Shown here piece by piece: positions 51,901 through 63,905 of a DNA stretch of 64,000 bases; within the stretch, counting starts at the first letter, position 1, and each line of letters begins with the position of its first letter. The position numbers and the translations under genes were made by a program. The notes beneath the pieces are model-generated. The model saw only the letters and a program-made list of their open reading frames with translations, ran no database searches and was not told the DNA's origin. Where the stretch lies: NCBI GenBank assembly GCA_030268105.1, contig BSDZ01000004.1:6180001-6244000 (forward strand), in the 5' to 3' direction. This DNA is from Volvox africanus. Lineage: Eukaryota; Chlorophyta; Chlorophyceae; Chlamydomonadales; Volvocaceae.

Positions 51901-54900
51901 CGCCCGCCGGCTGCTGCTGACGGCCCACTTGCGTCGAGTGCGTCGAGTGCGTCGAGTGCGCCGGAGAGGGCGGCGCCGTCACCCTGTACGGCAGATTCTC
52001 CTGCTGTGGCTGCTGCTGCCCAGATCCACCGCTGCCGGGACCGCCGTACGGATTTGCTGGGACGCTGCGAACAGCGCCGTATGGCGTGTTTGACATGCCA
52101 TACATGGCGCCGCCGTTGCGGCCATTGCCATCACCGCCGGTTGAACCCACCGTTGCAGGGCCACTGTCGCGGCTGTAGTTGTATGACACCGTGTACAACG
52201 GAGGATCTGGGGGATACGCGTTTGTGTAACCGGCGGCAGCTCGGAGAACTGCGTAGTTGTCCGCTCCCAACATCTGGCTGGTGTTGCCTCCACTGCCACC
52301 ATACGGATTCTCGGCACGACCGTTGATGCTCTGGTAGTAGTTGTCCCTGGATGGCGGGATGGCACCGGGCCTAGAAGAGTGGAAGGGTGGCGTAAACCGG
52401 CACAGATACAAGGTGGAGACAAGAAAGCCAAATCGCGGACGCGACAAAAGGGACGGAAGGGCTAAGTTACCACTGATTCTGATTGTTCTACGGTTACATG
52501 GACAGAGCGCCAAAGGCAAGGGCATAGACCAATCACGATGCCTGCGGTGAGTCCGGGGCGCTGTCACGAAATCTACTTTCGAGGCCCTCTATAACTGACT
52601 CTTTACTTCGTTGAAGGCAGCGAGATGTGAGTGCGCAAGCCAATCAGGAGTAGAAGCAGGAACGCGATGACGCCCGCGGCAATCATGGAGTCACAGAGAG
52701 ATATTGCGGCCAAGCGGCAGTGATACTTGCCACCAAGTCGCTTGGGAACCTTGCACCTTGGACGGCTACATATGACGCCCGCAATAGCAGCAGCCGCAGC
52801 CATGGTAGCAGCGGCAGTAACAGCAAGAAATAAGACATACTTATGCTATGCTGATATGTAACTGCCATCGGCCCCACCTGCCAGCTGCCCCACGGGTCGG
52901 TATGATGCCGTCAATGGTCGAGCTGCGCTGCTGCTGCTCCCGCATTATGGTCAAAGCGTCAAGGAGCGCCTGCGGAAAGCGTGGTCGGTGTGTTTGTACG
53001 GGCGGAGAAAGCGGGCCTTACAAGGGCCGGTCGAGCTTGCTTTCAGTCCGTAAGTGCCGTACGAGTTCGCACCTACCCTCACTTGCCACCCAACGACAAA
53101 TGCATAACCCCCACATCGCCGAGCCAAGCAGCCTCCCGACTCCCCCTCAAAACCAGCCCATTCATAGGCAGCATCATTGCCTGCCTCCCACTTTCATCTC
53201 GTCATTACCACCAATTCTATTCGTACCTCACTTCTGCCCACCGCCATGCAATGTGCCATGCAAGTCACGCCGCCGTGCAAGCGCCGTTAGGCCATATCGG
53301 CATGATACCCATTTCCTCCCCCCTCCCTCTTTCGCTCCCACCTGGGTCGAGGTTTTGAGCTCCTCCTGGCAGCCCTTGAGGCTCGCCACCGCTGCACAAA
53401 GCTCCTGATGTGGAAAGCAAACATCACGTCAGCTACACGCAGCGCAGAAATAATCACATTCCAGCGCTAATAGCATTCGGAGGTAGGGGCCACACCAGCG
53501 GTGACAGAGCCGTAACAGACACACAGCGGTAGTCATGAGGCCCACTCAAGATCGCTGAGCACGGCAGCCCAGGGCCGACCGGAACTGGCCGCATGGCGTT
53601 TTACATTAGTCAAGCCTTTTTACACTCAGCATACATTCAGACCACCACGCAAGCGTATAGGCGTGCTTGAAAGCAACTCCAAGACGTTTAGACGTTTATC
53701 CCCCACCCCAATCCATTTTAGTCGAACGCAATACATTGTCCACACGTTTCTATCTTTTCTCCCGACTTATATGGAATTATATGGAATCCGCGCCGCGTCC
53801 TTACCTTGTGTCGCGCCTCCTCAGCCTCACGCCGCTGGGTCTGCCACGATTCCACCAGGGCCCACAGGTGGGGCACCACAAACTGGTGCACTGCCCAGCC
53901 CGCCGTGAACACAGCACCCACACCCAGCACCACCTACACATTCGGCCCGTGATGGGGATGGCACGGATTTAGCGACCCAGAAGACGGACAACTGTCACAA
54001 CCCATCAGTTTTTTTCGCACATCTCCCAAGAGGACATGTAATGAAAAGCCGCAGGGCAATCAAAACAGGAAAGAGAACTAGTACGCCAAAGTAAAATGTC
54101 TCTATAAAAACAGTATAACTGGGACTAACCACTGTGAAAACGCTCCGTTCACTCTTTCAACGCATCGCGGTTTCCTCCTGGACAATCGTATTTTCTGGAC
54201 AACGTCAACCTGCCCGTGATGTAACCACACACGCACCTGGCTCCACCTATATCTCTGCGCAACCCGTGGCACCTGTGCCGTCGGACCTGCTGGCTGCACA
54301 GCAACCATCTGGGTTCCCGGGGGATTCGTTGCTGGCGCATAAGATTGCGTTACTGCTTGAGGTGCGTACGTTACGGGTTGTGGTGCAGGTGCCGGAGCAG
54401 CCGGGTGGGAAGCCACTGCTGGAGGTAACGACGGCGGAGGCGCCTCGGGAACGCGTCGGAAGGCCTCATCGATTTCTGCGGCTGTCAGCCCCTTGCGCTC
54501 CAAAAAGGAACGCTTGCTTGCCGTGTTGGTGGAGCTTCGGACCTGTTATGAGTAGTTACATAGAACAAGGTAATTGGATAATCATGATTATACCTTTGAT
54601 GAAGTTGCGGTGACAGGTCCCAGGGAAACAGCCAGTGTCATAGTTAGGTCTCCGGTGTTAACACCCATCAACGTGTTCCGACTTTGGGGACGCAAATTTC
54701 GAACAGGATTAATAAAGGTTTGCAAGGAAGATTTGAACACGTTGCGGGATATCTGTGAGCCTTAATGCCGCTCTGTGCAGGCCTTTGTCACGCGCCATCG
54801 TGGCAAACTGAAAAGGTCGAGGAGAACCCTATTACTCTTAAGACAAAGTATTTACCTGTGGATGTGAAAGAAAGCCAACGGCATTTTGTATTTGATCCTC

Positions 54901-55062
54901 CCGAATTGCAGGAGCGGCCACAGGCTCAGACGCTGAGAGGGGTGCGCTGGCCGCAACCGGCATCACAGTTGCCATTGCAGGCGCAGTGATAGGTGTGGAA
55001 GTTGCGGCTGGCAAGAATGAAGTTCCGGAGACTTCAGGAGTTTGGGTTGTGCTTTCTTCCAT
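48915..55062 (-). CDS. PEX14: Peroxin-14, peroxisomal matrix protein import docking factor
   Basis: Eight exons on the minus strand: 55,062-54,856; 54,542-54,237; 53,933-53,805; 53,404-53,342; 52,969-52,878; 52,346-51,838; 50,223-50,030; 49,787-48,915. All junctions are GT-AG and every phase agrees, giving 790 aa. PEX14 is the peroxisomal membrane docking protein that receives PEX5/PEX7 cargo receptors. Evidence: the Pex14 N-domain in exons 1-2 (IREDQIQNAVGFLSHPQ, residues 53-69, then FLERKGLTAAEIDEAFRRVP, about 80-99); a hydrophobic segment at 172-191 (VVLGVGAVFTAGWAVHQFVV); a short helical/coiled region to about 260; and the plant-type C-terminal motif SFLSLMEMVQQGITPPNVR joined to TDINDAPPDPTRP and PVKPWE across the last splice. 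Residues about 266-435 and 530-790 are Gly/Ser/Pro-rich and disordered, making it longer than the roughly 500-residue land-plant proteins. The 1.6-kb intron 6 is the largest. Confidence 0.93.
50224..51837 (-). other. PEX14 intron 6
   Basis: A 1,614-bp intron, donor GTAGGT, acceptor CCTGCAG. Contains a short (CAC)n run near 51,362-51,383. ORFs inside have no recognisable domains and are treated as chance. Confidence 0.75.
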
Positions 55063-56915
55063 TTAAGGGAACTTAGTGAAGCGCTTCAACAAACCTCAGC
55101 ACATAAGGTTGTGCAATCATTAGCCTCATATGCCTCAACAACAAAAATTTCAAAATATTATGGAATAATAGATCCACAATGGTATACGTGCACTTCCTGC
55201 CGTACTTGCATTTTGTGTTTGCAAGCCGCGACAAGCTATCGCTAAAATGTGTACGCAAAGCTGGAAACGTTTTGCTCTAAAACCACAATTGATAATCGGC
55301 ACATACTATTTGGGCCTGATGAACACCCCTGGCTGGGTTTTAAACTGCGCCGTACTGCGCTACCTTTGAGGCTGAAACATGCTGAAACGAATGGGCTGAG
55401 AAAACCTAAGCCTGCCCTACCACCTAATCCAGTAAGGTCTGCCGACCAAGAACTCCCCCTGACCTTGTGAGATCCCAACATCCCCAATACCTCCTATAAC
55501 GCTCTATAATTGTTCCTGCGTCTGAGTTGCTGACGAGGGGCAGTCGCCTTTACTTCTCTCTTCAAGTCCATCGTGGTCACTGCAGACTCAAGAGTCCCCC
55601 AATAAGACCTCCCATGCGTCTGTGCAATCCTTGACGACTTTGATAAGAAACCGGGTAACCGGGTAAGGAGTTGCCAGAAGTTGCAGAGTTTCTCACGAGG
55701 TCGCACGTTCTCCACCCCTGCAATAAGTATTCATATTCTGAGCGATGCTTTGTAAGGTAGCTCTCCACTTTGGACAAGCCCAGCTTTAGGGTGCATGCAC
55801 CCCAAAGTTTGTTGCATTCATTGCACCAAAAAGTGAACACTTGAATGACGGGCGATGAAGCTCTTGGGGAGAAAATTGTACTTTCTGGACAAAAACGAGT
55901 CTCCTGTACGTGTACTGTCGTACATGTCATCACCGTTCTCGTTCGTCCCCTTCTCCCTTGCAATGATGCCTAAATCCTGTTTCCGTGGTGCCAGGGCGCC
56001 AACTACCTCCAAAGGCAACTCAGCTGTACATCTGACAACACCGTCAGTGATTGACTCACTACGAGTTCATATGTTGGACTTTATTAAACTAAATAGCATT
56101 AAATTTACAAAGTCAATTTTAAAATCAAACAAAACCAACGCCCAGACAATTCCTTAGAAATTTGGAGGGCCATCGTACCTCGTCGTATCACCAATTGCCG
56201 TGCCTAGGTTTACCCTGGTTTCCCCTAGGCACTGTGTTAAAATTTCACAAATAACGTACATGTACGTGCGTACATATGTTTTACATGTATGTGTACGTGT
56301 GTGTGTACATACATATTGGTGGGGCAAACGCGTCATGGAGGCGTTACATGTTGCATCTGGGCCACCTCGGTGGGCAGCTAGGGTCAAACTTCTATGCCGG
56401 TTGTCGCCCACTCCAACACCGTGGGTAACTGTGTCCCATGGGTTCGTTCGCTATCCTTCCCCCTCCCCTAGTGGGTCTCTGCGTCCCATGAGTGGTCGTT
56501 TATCAGAACCTCAACACCATGACCGTCGGGCTGGCCCATATGTGCATTTCGCCACCACCACAGATGTCCACGTTACGGTAGCATATCACGCATGGGTGCT
56601 GCTGCAGGTGCTCAGTCTGGATGCTGCGAGCAACCCATTCTAGCGCCACTGCGTGTAATATATACAGCCCACGAGTACAGTATTCCATGAGAGTGTGTCC
56701 CACTGAGGTGTATTGGTATACACATTAGGAACCTACATCAGTAAACCTTCAACATCAATTTGGGATTAGGAATATAGGAGAGAAAAAGACTGAATATTAT
56801 AACATAAAAGACAAGAATATGTAAAAAAAAGCCTGTAGCCAAGTCCTCTGCAACCTCTCCTAAAACCTAACCTGACATTCCGTCTTCACCTCCTCCTTGT
56901 CATCCCGTCCTCGTG
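55063..56915. other. Upstream region of PEX14 / downstream of the SLC1 gene
   Basis: No supported exon. It should hold the PEX14 promoter and 5' UTR just above 55,062. A GT/AC-rich microsatellite-like run lies at 56,258-56,313. Several short ORFs on both strands lack domains. Confidence 0.5.
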
Positions 56916-56920
56916 TTACA
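56916..56920 (-). terminator. Putative polyadenylation signal of the SLC1 transporter gene
   Basis: TGTAA on the minus strand, about 420 nt after the stop codon at 57,337. Confidence 0.5.
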
Positions 56921-57090
56921 GTACCCGCATATTCCCACTGGCAAGTCTGCCAATCCTGCCCAAGGCGGTACAGTTCACCAGGTTTTGGCAAGAGGTGTTC
57001 AGCCATGCACCTCCGCAGGGAGCCCCGTCCCCGCCCCTCCCTTTTGGCGGCAAAGCAACATGCTAGTGTACGATCGACAAGTCATAAAAG

Positions 57091-57156
57091 AGCCCTCAGC
57101 ACGGCGCCCGATCCGCCTCACCGAGCCCTCAGCTCGGCGCCCGACCCGCCTCGCCG
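57091..57156. repeat. Tandem duplication of 33 bp
   Basis: Two 33-bp units (57,091-57,123 and 57,124-57,156), differing at three positions, starting AGCCCTCAGC. Located in the 3' UTR of the transporter. Confidence 0.85.
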
Positions 57157-57336
57157 CCAGCTCCTTCGATATGGGTCCTTTGGTGCACATCCTGCCGCTG
57201 AACTTCTCGACAAAGAGCAGAACCCCATATGTTAACCTATATAGCTTGTGCTCTTTGCGAAATGAGTCAAGCACAACCGCCATGCGCACGATCGTCACGT
57301 GCGTCCTGCAAGTTCGAAATTCCCGGTTGACTACCA

Positions 57337-60300
57337 TCATAGCAGAGTACATGCAGGCGCATGCGTTCCCATGGCTATGTCCGCCGCCGTCGCCGCCGCC
57401 ACCTGCCCCGAAGGCCCCTGCTCCTGGGGCGCTGCCGTATCTGGAATTCGCACGGCCGCCTGCCCCCGGGAAGTCTCAAGGGATGACGGTAACAATGAAG
57501 ACGTCATGCCATGGGGATGGCGGTGGTGCAGCTCTGCGCCGCTGATGTGACCCATGGGTCCGGATGCGGCCAGTAGGAGGCCACCGGATCCATCATGGAG
57601 CCTGCCGCATTCAAGACCGGCGGCGCTAGGGCCAGCGCTATCGCCATCTATATTTGGTAAGGCTCCGAAATCGGCTGGCATGGCCAGCGGCAGCGGCGGC
57701 GGCGGCGACAAGTAGTGTCTCACAGACGGCTCTCCACCGGAAAGCACACCGCCCGTGTACTCCGCCGCCCCGGTACCCCCGGCTGGCTCAGCTGCGGCTG
57801 CCAACAATCCCCGACACACGCCGTCGCCGTCAGCTTCACCATGCAAGGGATGGAATAAATAGCCATGTTGGTGATTACGGTGGTAGATATGGTGGTGGTG
57901 TTTGTGGCTGCGGTAATAATGGCTTGAGTCATGGCCGTTGGCAGGGCCGCTGTCGCCGCTGCCGTCATCCGCATCGGTGTTGGCATCTACCAAGGCGGCC
58001 CGGTCGCCGCCGCCAGGGGAGACTGTGGCGGGTGCCCGTGCGACAGCGGCCTCCATCTCGATGCCTATATCGTAGCTGCCATCTGCACCATTCCCAATGT
58101 CGCCCTTATGGGGGCAGCCCTCGACTGATACTGGAGCCACCCACTTGCGTGCATGGTGGTCAATGATGACCTGCAGAGGTGGTTGCAGCGTCGGACCATG
58201 CGTTAAATCCAGGCCGTAACGAGCAGCAGGTGTCTACTACTCAGCTTAACTAGCCATGCTTCGTTTAGAAATGACTGCGTCACGCTGGGGAAACGAATAA
58301 AACTGCGGCAAGGAACGAGCTGGGCCATGATGAACCACCGACCATAGCAGCTGAAGAATCCCCCAAGCACGACGGCAACGTGTGTCATCAAACCCTTCAT
58401 CACGCGCTTTGTTCGTTGAGTTCAAGTGAGGAGTAAGGTAACCCATCCACGAGGAAGGGACGACAGTGCCAAAGAGTGTGCTGCGCTGCACAGTCCGTGG
58501 GGCGCGTGGAAGCACCCTAAGGGTCCAGGCACTGCGCAACGCGGCCTTGGCAAAATCCCTTCCTTCTGTCCTTCCATCCATTCTCATTGCAGATTTCCCG
58601 GCTTGTCTCCCATGGCCTCGCGTCCTACCGTCCCAAACGAGTCACCCAGAACGTTGACCACGGTCCGACAGCGGTCCAGGAACCAGTCCACCGCCAGGAT
58701 GATTGCGATGTCTCCGGCGAACTGCTCCAGCTCTACGGCCTGTGAGGAGGAGGAGTCACCAATGATTATGAACAGGTCGCCCGCGGTGTCGGAGGGAGGG
58801 AGGAGGGAGGAGGGAGGAGGGAGGAGGGAGGAGGGAGGAGGGAGGAGGGAGGAGGGAGGAGGGAGGAGGGAGGAGGGAGGAGGGAGGAGGGAGGAGGGAG
58901 GAGGGAGGAGGGAGGAGGGAGGAGGGAGGAGGGAGGAGGGAGGAGGGAGGAGGGAGGAGGGAGGAGGGAGGAGGGAGGAGGGAGGAGGGAGGAGGGAGGA
59001 GGGAGGAGGGAGGAGGGAGAAGGGAGGAGGGAGGAGGGAGGAGGGAGGAGGGAGGAGGGTTAGGAATCTTCACTCAACTCAATCACCGAGATCTCATTTT
59101 CCCCGCTGATGTATTCACTTGCATCAGCACCGTCACCAGCTGCACTCACCTGAAGCACCATCAGCATCGTGACGAGGCCGGCGGAGGGAATGCCCGCTGC
59201 GCCAACCGCCGCTAAGGTGGCCGTCAGCGCCACAATAACGGTTCCGGCGGCACCCAATACGACACCGTGAGCCTGGAAGGCGGCAGCAGAGGGATGGAAA
59301 TGGAGGAACCATCGTCCCACGAGGAAAACAGCAACTAGACCTAATTTAGCTTTAATTTCATTTCCAAAAAAGAGGGCTTGATATTCCATACGGTGAATCG
59401 ATTTATGTTATAAAAATTGCTATCCTTGGTCTTATGAAGCATGGTATGTACAGCAAAAACTCTATTGCTTACCGCAGGAAGAACCGCTAGCTGATGATGT
59501 AAAAGATTGGAAATATAATTTAACGCTCGGAGAGAAACATATTTTTGCAAAGCCTGCTGAGGGGTCTGATGGAGGGGCAGTCGGCTTGGAGCCAGTCGCA
59601 TCACCCGGGCTCCCCCTCAAACCTCACCAGGGGGATCCCGGGTAAGGGAAAGCTGCGGCACCTACCTGCGCGATGAATATAACTGTGACGGCCTCGTAAA
59701 GCGCCGTGCCGTTCATGTTGACGGTGGTGCCCAATGGCAGGAAGAACTGAACGATCCGCGGGTCGCAGCCCATCGCAACGGCAGAGCGCATAGTGATGGG
59801 CAACGTTGCGTTGGAGGAGTCGGTGCCGAAAGCCGTGGCCATAGCCTGGGAAAACCCTCTGCGAGAAGGACAGATGTCATCCGCATGGAAAGAACTTAAA
59901 ACGTCGCGACAAGAAAGACAGGACAACACGCAGAGAGACAGACAAACAGGCAGACAGAAAAATAGACAGACAGGCCGGCAGGCTGACAGGCAGACAGACA
60001 GACAAAGATCATGACAGGAAAGCCCTCGCAAAGCCGGTGAAAGAAGAGCACCGGTGAAGCCATTGACGAGCGTGTAGTGGTGTGGTGCTGGGTTTGGGGT
60101 TGGAGGGTGGGGTTTGGTGTGGTGTGATTTTGCCTGTTGTGGAGGACGAAGCGAACATCACCGTAATCTTCAGACCAGGGGAAGGGGGATGTGGGGACCC
60201 TACCCCGCACTCACTTGTACACCTGACCGGGATTGCGCCGCGTGGTAAAGTAGTAGATGGCGGGCAGCACGATGAAGCCCCACAGCAGCAGCCCCAGAAG

Positions 60301-62653
60301 CACGGCCAGGATGAAGAGACCCAGAGCCACCAACGTGGCCCCGAGATTACAGGCCCTGGTAAGTAAAGCGAGCAAAGCGATAAAAGAACACACGCAGGAG
60401 GGAATCCGTGGGAGAAACGTAGGCATAAATAACAATAATAATACAATAATACATGGATCATTTATATATATATAATCAATAGATAAATATATTATCAATA
60501 CATAAATATAATATATATTTATGTATTAATAATACGTGGATTGATATACAGACGGACAGACACACCTGCAAATTGATGTCGTGATGAGCGACGCGATACC
60601 AATTGGTGACGTCCAAATGACCCAGTTGACGATCTTGCCGATCGCATCGTTGAAGATATTAATGAGCGATACCATAGGGCCCGCTTCGGGGCCCATGGAA
60701 GATAGCGCGGCGCCCATAAGCAGTGACACCGTGATGATCTGAGGGGGCGGGGTGAGGAGACAGCGGTACGAGAGCGGACGTAAATATATAATAATATTCA
60801 ATGTACATACATGGAAATATAATGTATATATAAGATCTACAATGTACATATATGTATATTACATGTATACATAACGTGGATATGTAGCCTGCGTGTTATA
60901 TATATACACGCGGATTGAAACCCATCCCCCTCCATTTCTCTCTCACGACCAAGACAATCCGATGCACGAGCGCCTATCATGCTCGCGGTTCCTTCCCAGC
61001 TCCGTGCTGCACTCCTAATGGGACGATCCTTATCATTGAACATCTCAAACTTAATGATTACCCCTAGGACGTTCATAGTCGCCGCCGCCTGGAAGATGTT
61101 GTCTGGAAAGGCCGATTTAATGACCCCCAGGAACGCCTCCACCGGACTGTTGTGTTGTCCCCCACTGCCCGTGTGACTGGCCACCTTCTGCTGGTTGGCT
61201 GCGTGGCAGCTGCCGTCGCCGGCGTCGAATTGGTCGAACGGAGAGCCGCGACCGGGCTGGTCCAGGGGGGACAGGGGGCGCAGGAGAATGATAAGGCCCA
61301 CTCACAACGCGGGACACTCACATGGATGCAGATCTCCGAAAGCAAAAGGTCTGAATCATCCCTCTGACGTCATGGTGATAATCACCAAAAACCCTTTTCC
61401 CTGGTATATACTTTTTCCTTGGTAAGTGCGCAGTGTCAATGTGGAGCGGGTGTTTATGTAGCCCCCGTGGGTTCGTTGTTTTCTTAACCCTGCCACCAGC
61501 CTCCACACGTGTGTGTGTTAAAGACCGAAAGAATGTTATTTGTTAGGGATATTAGATGTTAGGGAGGTTAGTTGTTCCTTTGGCTTGCGGCGGGTTCCGT
61601 TGCTTCCCTTTCCCCCGACCCCCAACCCTCACCCTTATAATGTTAACGATGACAATGCCCAGCACCACTGCGCCCATGGTGGTGGTGAAGTAGTAGAGCA
61701 GCGTGTAGCGGGCGACCTTACCCATATCAGCAGTGGACTGCCGCAGTGCACAAACGCCTGCCAGGTTTCGGTTCGGCCACATAAAGATCGAGAGCAATAA
61801 AAGCCGGAGTTAAATTCTGATGACATGGAGCATTCAAAATCCGTATGGAATACAAAGTATCCTATCTCTCAGGCCCAAGGGGATATCCTATCTCTCGGGC
61901 ACCCCTGTACCGTGCGGGTCCAGGATTGTGCCAGAATGTCAGTCGCTGGCCGGCCAATCGCCCAACGACCAGCCGCTAGTTCACCTGCCATAACTGAAGC
62001 AGTTATTAGGGGCAGGACGAGCATCTTGAGCGTGCGCATGAGCAGGTCCCCTGGTAGGCCGATGATCTCCAACGCCACAGGGGAAAGCTTTGCGAACGAT
62101 AACCCAACGCCGAGGACGATGCCGACAGCGACCCCTGCCAGGGTCGCCAGCAGCAATGGCTCGTGTTGAACGCAGTTTCGAACGGCCCGTCGGAGTCGGC
62201 TGAAGGGCACAACAAGGTCCGCTGTGAGGGTGTGAGCAGGAGGGCAGCAACAGGAACGCGGGATGAAGCCACCGGGGGTGCAGTGGAGGGCATTGATTTT
62301 TGAGAAGCGCAACCTATAAGCAGCAAGTGAATCACGCTGCGGAGTGGAGGGGAGGCATGTTCGTGAAAGTTGGTTACTTATGCTTGCGCTAATGAAGAAA
62401 GTGTACGTGCGGAAGGCATACGGCAGATGTTCATGTACTGTCGAAAGCCAGTTGAATTTGGAAAGGGCAAATTTTCTGTCAATAGAGTTGGTGTGGGAGA
62501 AAGGGATCGCTTATCCCACTCACCGCGCAGCCTGCCCTTACTCCTGGCTCCAAAAAGGCGGTCAGAGTATAAGTCGTACGGAGGGTTGGAGAACACGTGC
62601 AGTTTGTCATCGTGACCAAAGAAGCTTGCGATATCTAAGTAGGAAACGTAAAC
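57337..62653 (-). CDS. SLC1/DAACS-family glutamate/aspartate:cation symporter (EAAT-like)
   Basis: Ten minus-strand exons: 62,653-62,524; 62,221-61,985; 61,757-61,633; 61,256-61,062; 60,738-60,566; 60,355-60,215; 59,858-59,666; 59,272-59,150; 58,739-58,629; 58,170-57,337. All are GT-AG with matching phases, giving at least 753 aa. A still earlier start exon is missing. Family marks: [16 protein letters not shown] (TM1); [48 protein letters not shown]1 with [11 protein letters not shown]7 NMNGTALYE (residues 381-385, where most members have NMDGT); HP2 [12 protein letters not shown]8 [18 protein letters not shown]. The Arg of CRTVVN (464) is the residue that selects acidic substrates in EAATs. 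A 277-residue, His-rich C-terminal tail follows ([16 protein letters not shown]), unusual for the family. It is probably a plasma-membrane Na+- or H+-coupled glutamate/aspartate importer; the coupling ion cannot be read. Confidence 0.92.
58790..59059 (+). repeat. (GGAGGGA)n heptamer array in SLC1 intron 8
   Basis: About 270 bp of an almost perfect 7-bp repeat, one variant unit near 59,015. It lies within the 410-bp intron between 59,149 and 58,740. The coding strand is the pyrimidine strand. It is a polypurine mirror sequence, prone to triplex and quadruplex formation. Confidence 0.95.
59918..60005 (+). repeat. (CAGA/ACAG)n microsatellite in SLC1 intron 6
   Basis: Imperfect tetranucleotide array in the intron between 60,214 and 59,859. 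Confidence 0.85.
60425..60535. repeat. AT-rich (TA/AAT)n stretch in SLC1 intron 5
   Basis: Includes (AATA)n and (TA)n runs and an imperfect inverted repeat around TATATATTTATGTATTAATA. Confidence 0.7.
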
Positions 62654-63245
62654 CTGATGTAAGTTTCAGTACATAATTGCATACCCGTGGGTAAACAACA
62701 GCCGCGCGTCTTCTGCCTCGGCTGGGTTTTCCTTGGTGCTGTTACCCATCCGATCGCTATAGTTTACAATGCAGAAATTTTCAAATAAAATATAAATTAC
62801 AAACAATTATCATTGTCCTTGAGGTCTTCAACAGTTTTAAGATCAACTGCCCAAGGAGTCAGTTAATTTTATTCGCTTAGCTCTATAAGCGAGTTCAAGA
62901 AAAGCATAATATTGCGTGCGAAAGAACGATTGTAATAGCATATTTCCCCAGTTACTAGTTCCGAACCGTACAACAGGGTCCCCAAAGTGACAGCCCATTT
63001 GGCTTTTCTATTTCATGAATTCCATTTATCGCAGAGTCTGCTCCTAAATTTATGTAGACGTATTCCCCGGCTAATTGCAACATTGTTTCTGCGCCGGTCA
63101 ACCCAACTCTTTTAGCAGCAGTGTAGACGAGCTCAGTTATTTATGATTTTTATCATAAAAATAATACTGAAGTCATGTGTTAGCACAAGGATACTCGCAG
63201 GATAAGTTTTGCTTTATCAGTAGGGGGACGTCACTTGAATACCAA
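62654..63245. promoter_or_regulatory. Shared upstream region of divergent SLC1 and kinesin genes
   Basis: About 590 bp between the first recognised SLC1 exon and the kinesin ATG. The SLC1 start exon must lie here or be missed. One candidate is the minus-strand ATG near 62,750 reading MGNSTKENPAEAEDARLLF, but its splice phase to 62,653 does not fit. AT-rich from about 62,765 to 62,950. No defined promoter element is claimed. Confidence 0.45.
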
Positions 63246-63905
63246 ATGGCTTCACCTGCGCCTCAGCAGCAGCCGCAGGCAAGCCCGATGGGAACGCCAC
63301 GCACCAATAATGCACCATCAGAGCTTGATACACCCACCCAGCCTCCCGGTAAGACTGAGAAGGTCTGGGTAGGCGTGCGCATTCGGCCCTTGTTGCCCCA
63401 AGAAAAGGACGCCAAGGAGACAGTGGCCTGGACGGCAACTAGCCAGGGCACATTAACATGTTTGGCCGAAGAAAAGAATGTCTACCAGCAGTCTTCATAC
63501 CAGTATGATAGGGTGTTCAGCGAGAGCACTTCATCTGAGGAAGTATATGCAGCTGCCGCACAGCCGATGGTCCGATCTGCTATGAAGGGCTACAATTGCA
63601 CGCTATTTGCCTACGGCCAGACCGGCTCTGGAAAGACCACCACAATGCGCTCAGTTATGCAGCACGCTGCCAAGGAAGTTTTTGAGTACATCGCTCGCTC
63701 GCGCGACCGGGAGTTTGTGTTGAAAATGTGTGCCATTGAAGTATACAACGAGGTGGTCCATGACTTATTCGTGGACGTGGACACTAGCCTCAAAATCAGC
63801 GACGACAAGGACAGGGGTCCTATCGTTGTTGATCTTACGGAGCAGAGCATTGAGTCCGAAGATCATCTACTTAAGATGCTCAAAGCAGTCGAGAGTCGTC
63901 GCCAG
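63246..63905 (+). CDS. Kinesin heavy chain, first coding exon (probable kinesin-7/CENP-E-like), 3'-partial
   Basis: The ATG at 63,246 opens a 220-codon exon ending at donor CAG|GTACGC (phase 0). The gene continues past the window. After a 38-residue Pro/Gln-rich leader, the motor domain begins (KVWVGVRIRPLLPQE). It has the P-loop FAYGQTGSGKTTTM (GQTGSGKT at 124-131), preceded by YQYDRVFSESTSSEEVY, and continues with VLKMCAIEVYNEVVHDLF (the microtubule-motor EVYNE element) and DLTEQSIESEDHL. Switch I, switch II and the tail are not yet reached. The ending of strand 4 and the SEDHLL element resemble kinesin-7 (CENP-E/NACK) motors used in chromosome congression or cytokinesis, but the subfamily is a guess from a partial motor. 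An upstream in-frame start at 63,177 is less likely because the sequence before 63,246 looks untranslated. Confidence 0.88.

Noticed and set aside
52603..52803. A 66-codon ORF with a hydrophobic segment (IAAGVIAFLLLLLIGL) on the minus strand
   Set aside because: Lies within PEX14 intron 5 (52,877-52,347) between exons whose phases join perfectly. No family match, so treated as chance.
61140..61185. An extra 39-nt intron inside SLC1 exon 4 (donor after the QQK codons)
   Set aside because: Too short for splicing, and the reading stays open and in phase through it.
62690..62750. MGNSTKENPAEAED... as the first exon of the SLC1 gene
   Set aside because: The ATG and donor look reasonable, but the splice phase does not match the next exon and the intron would be only about 31 nt.
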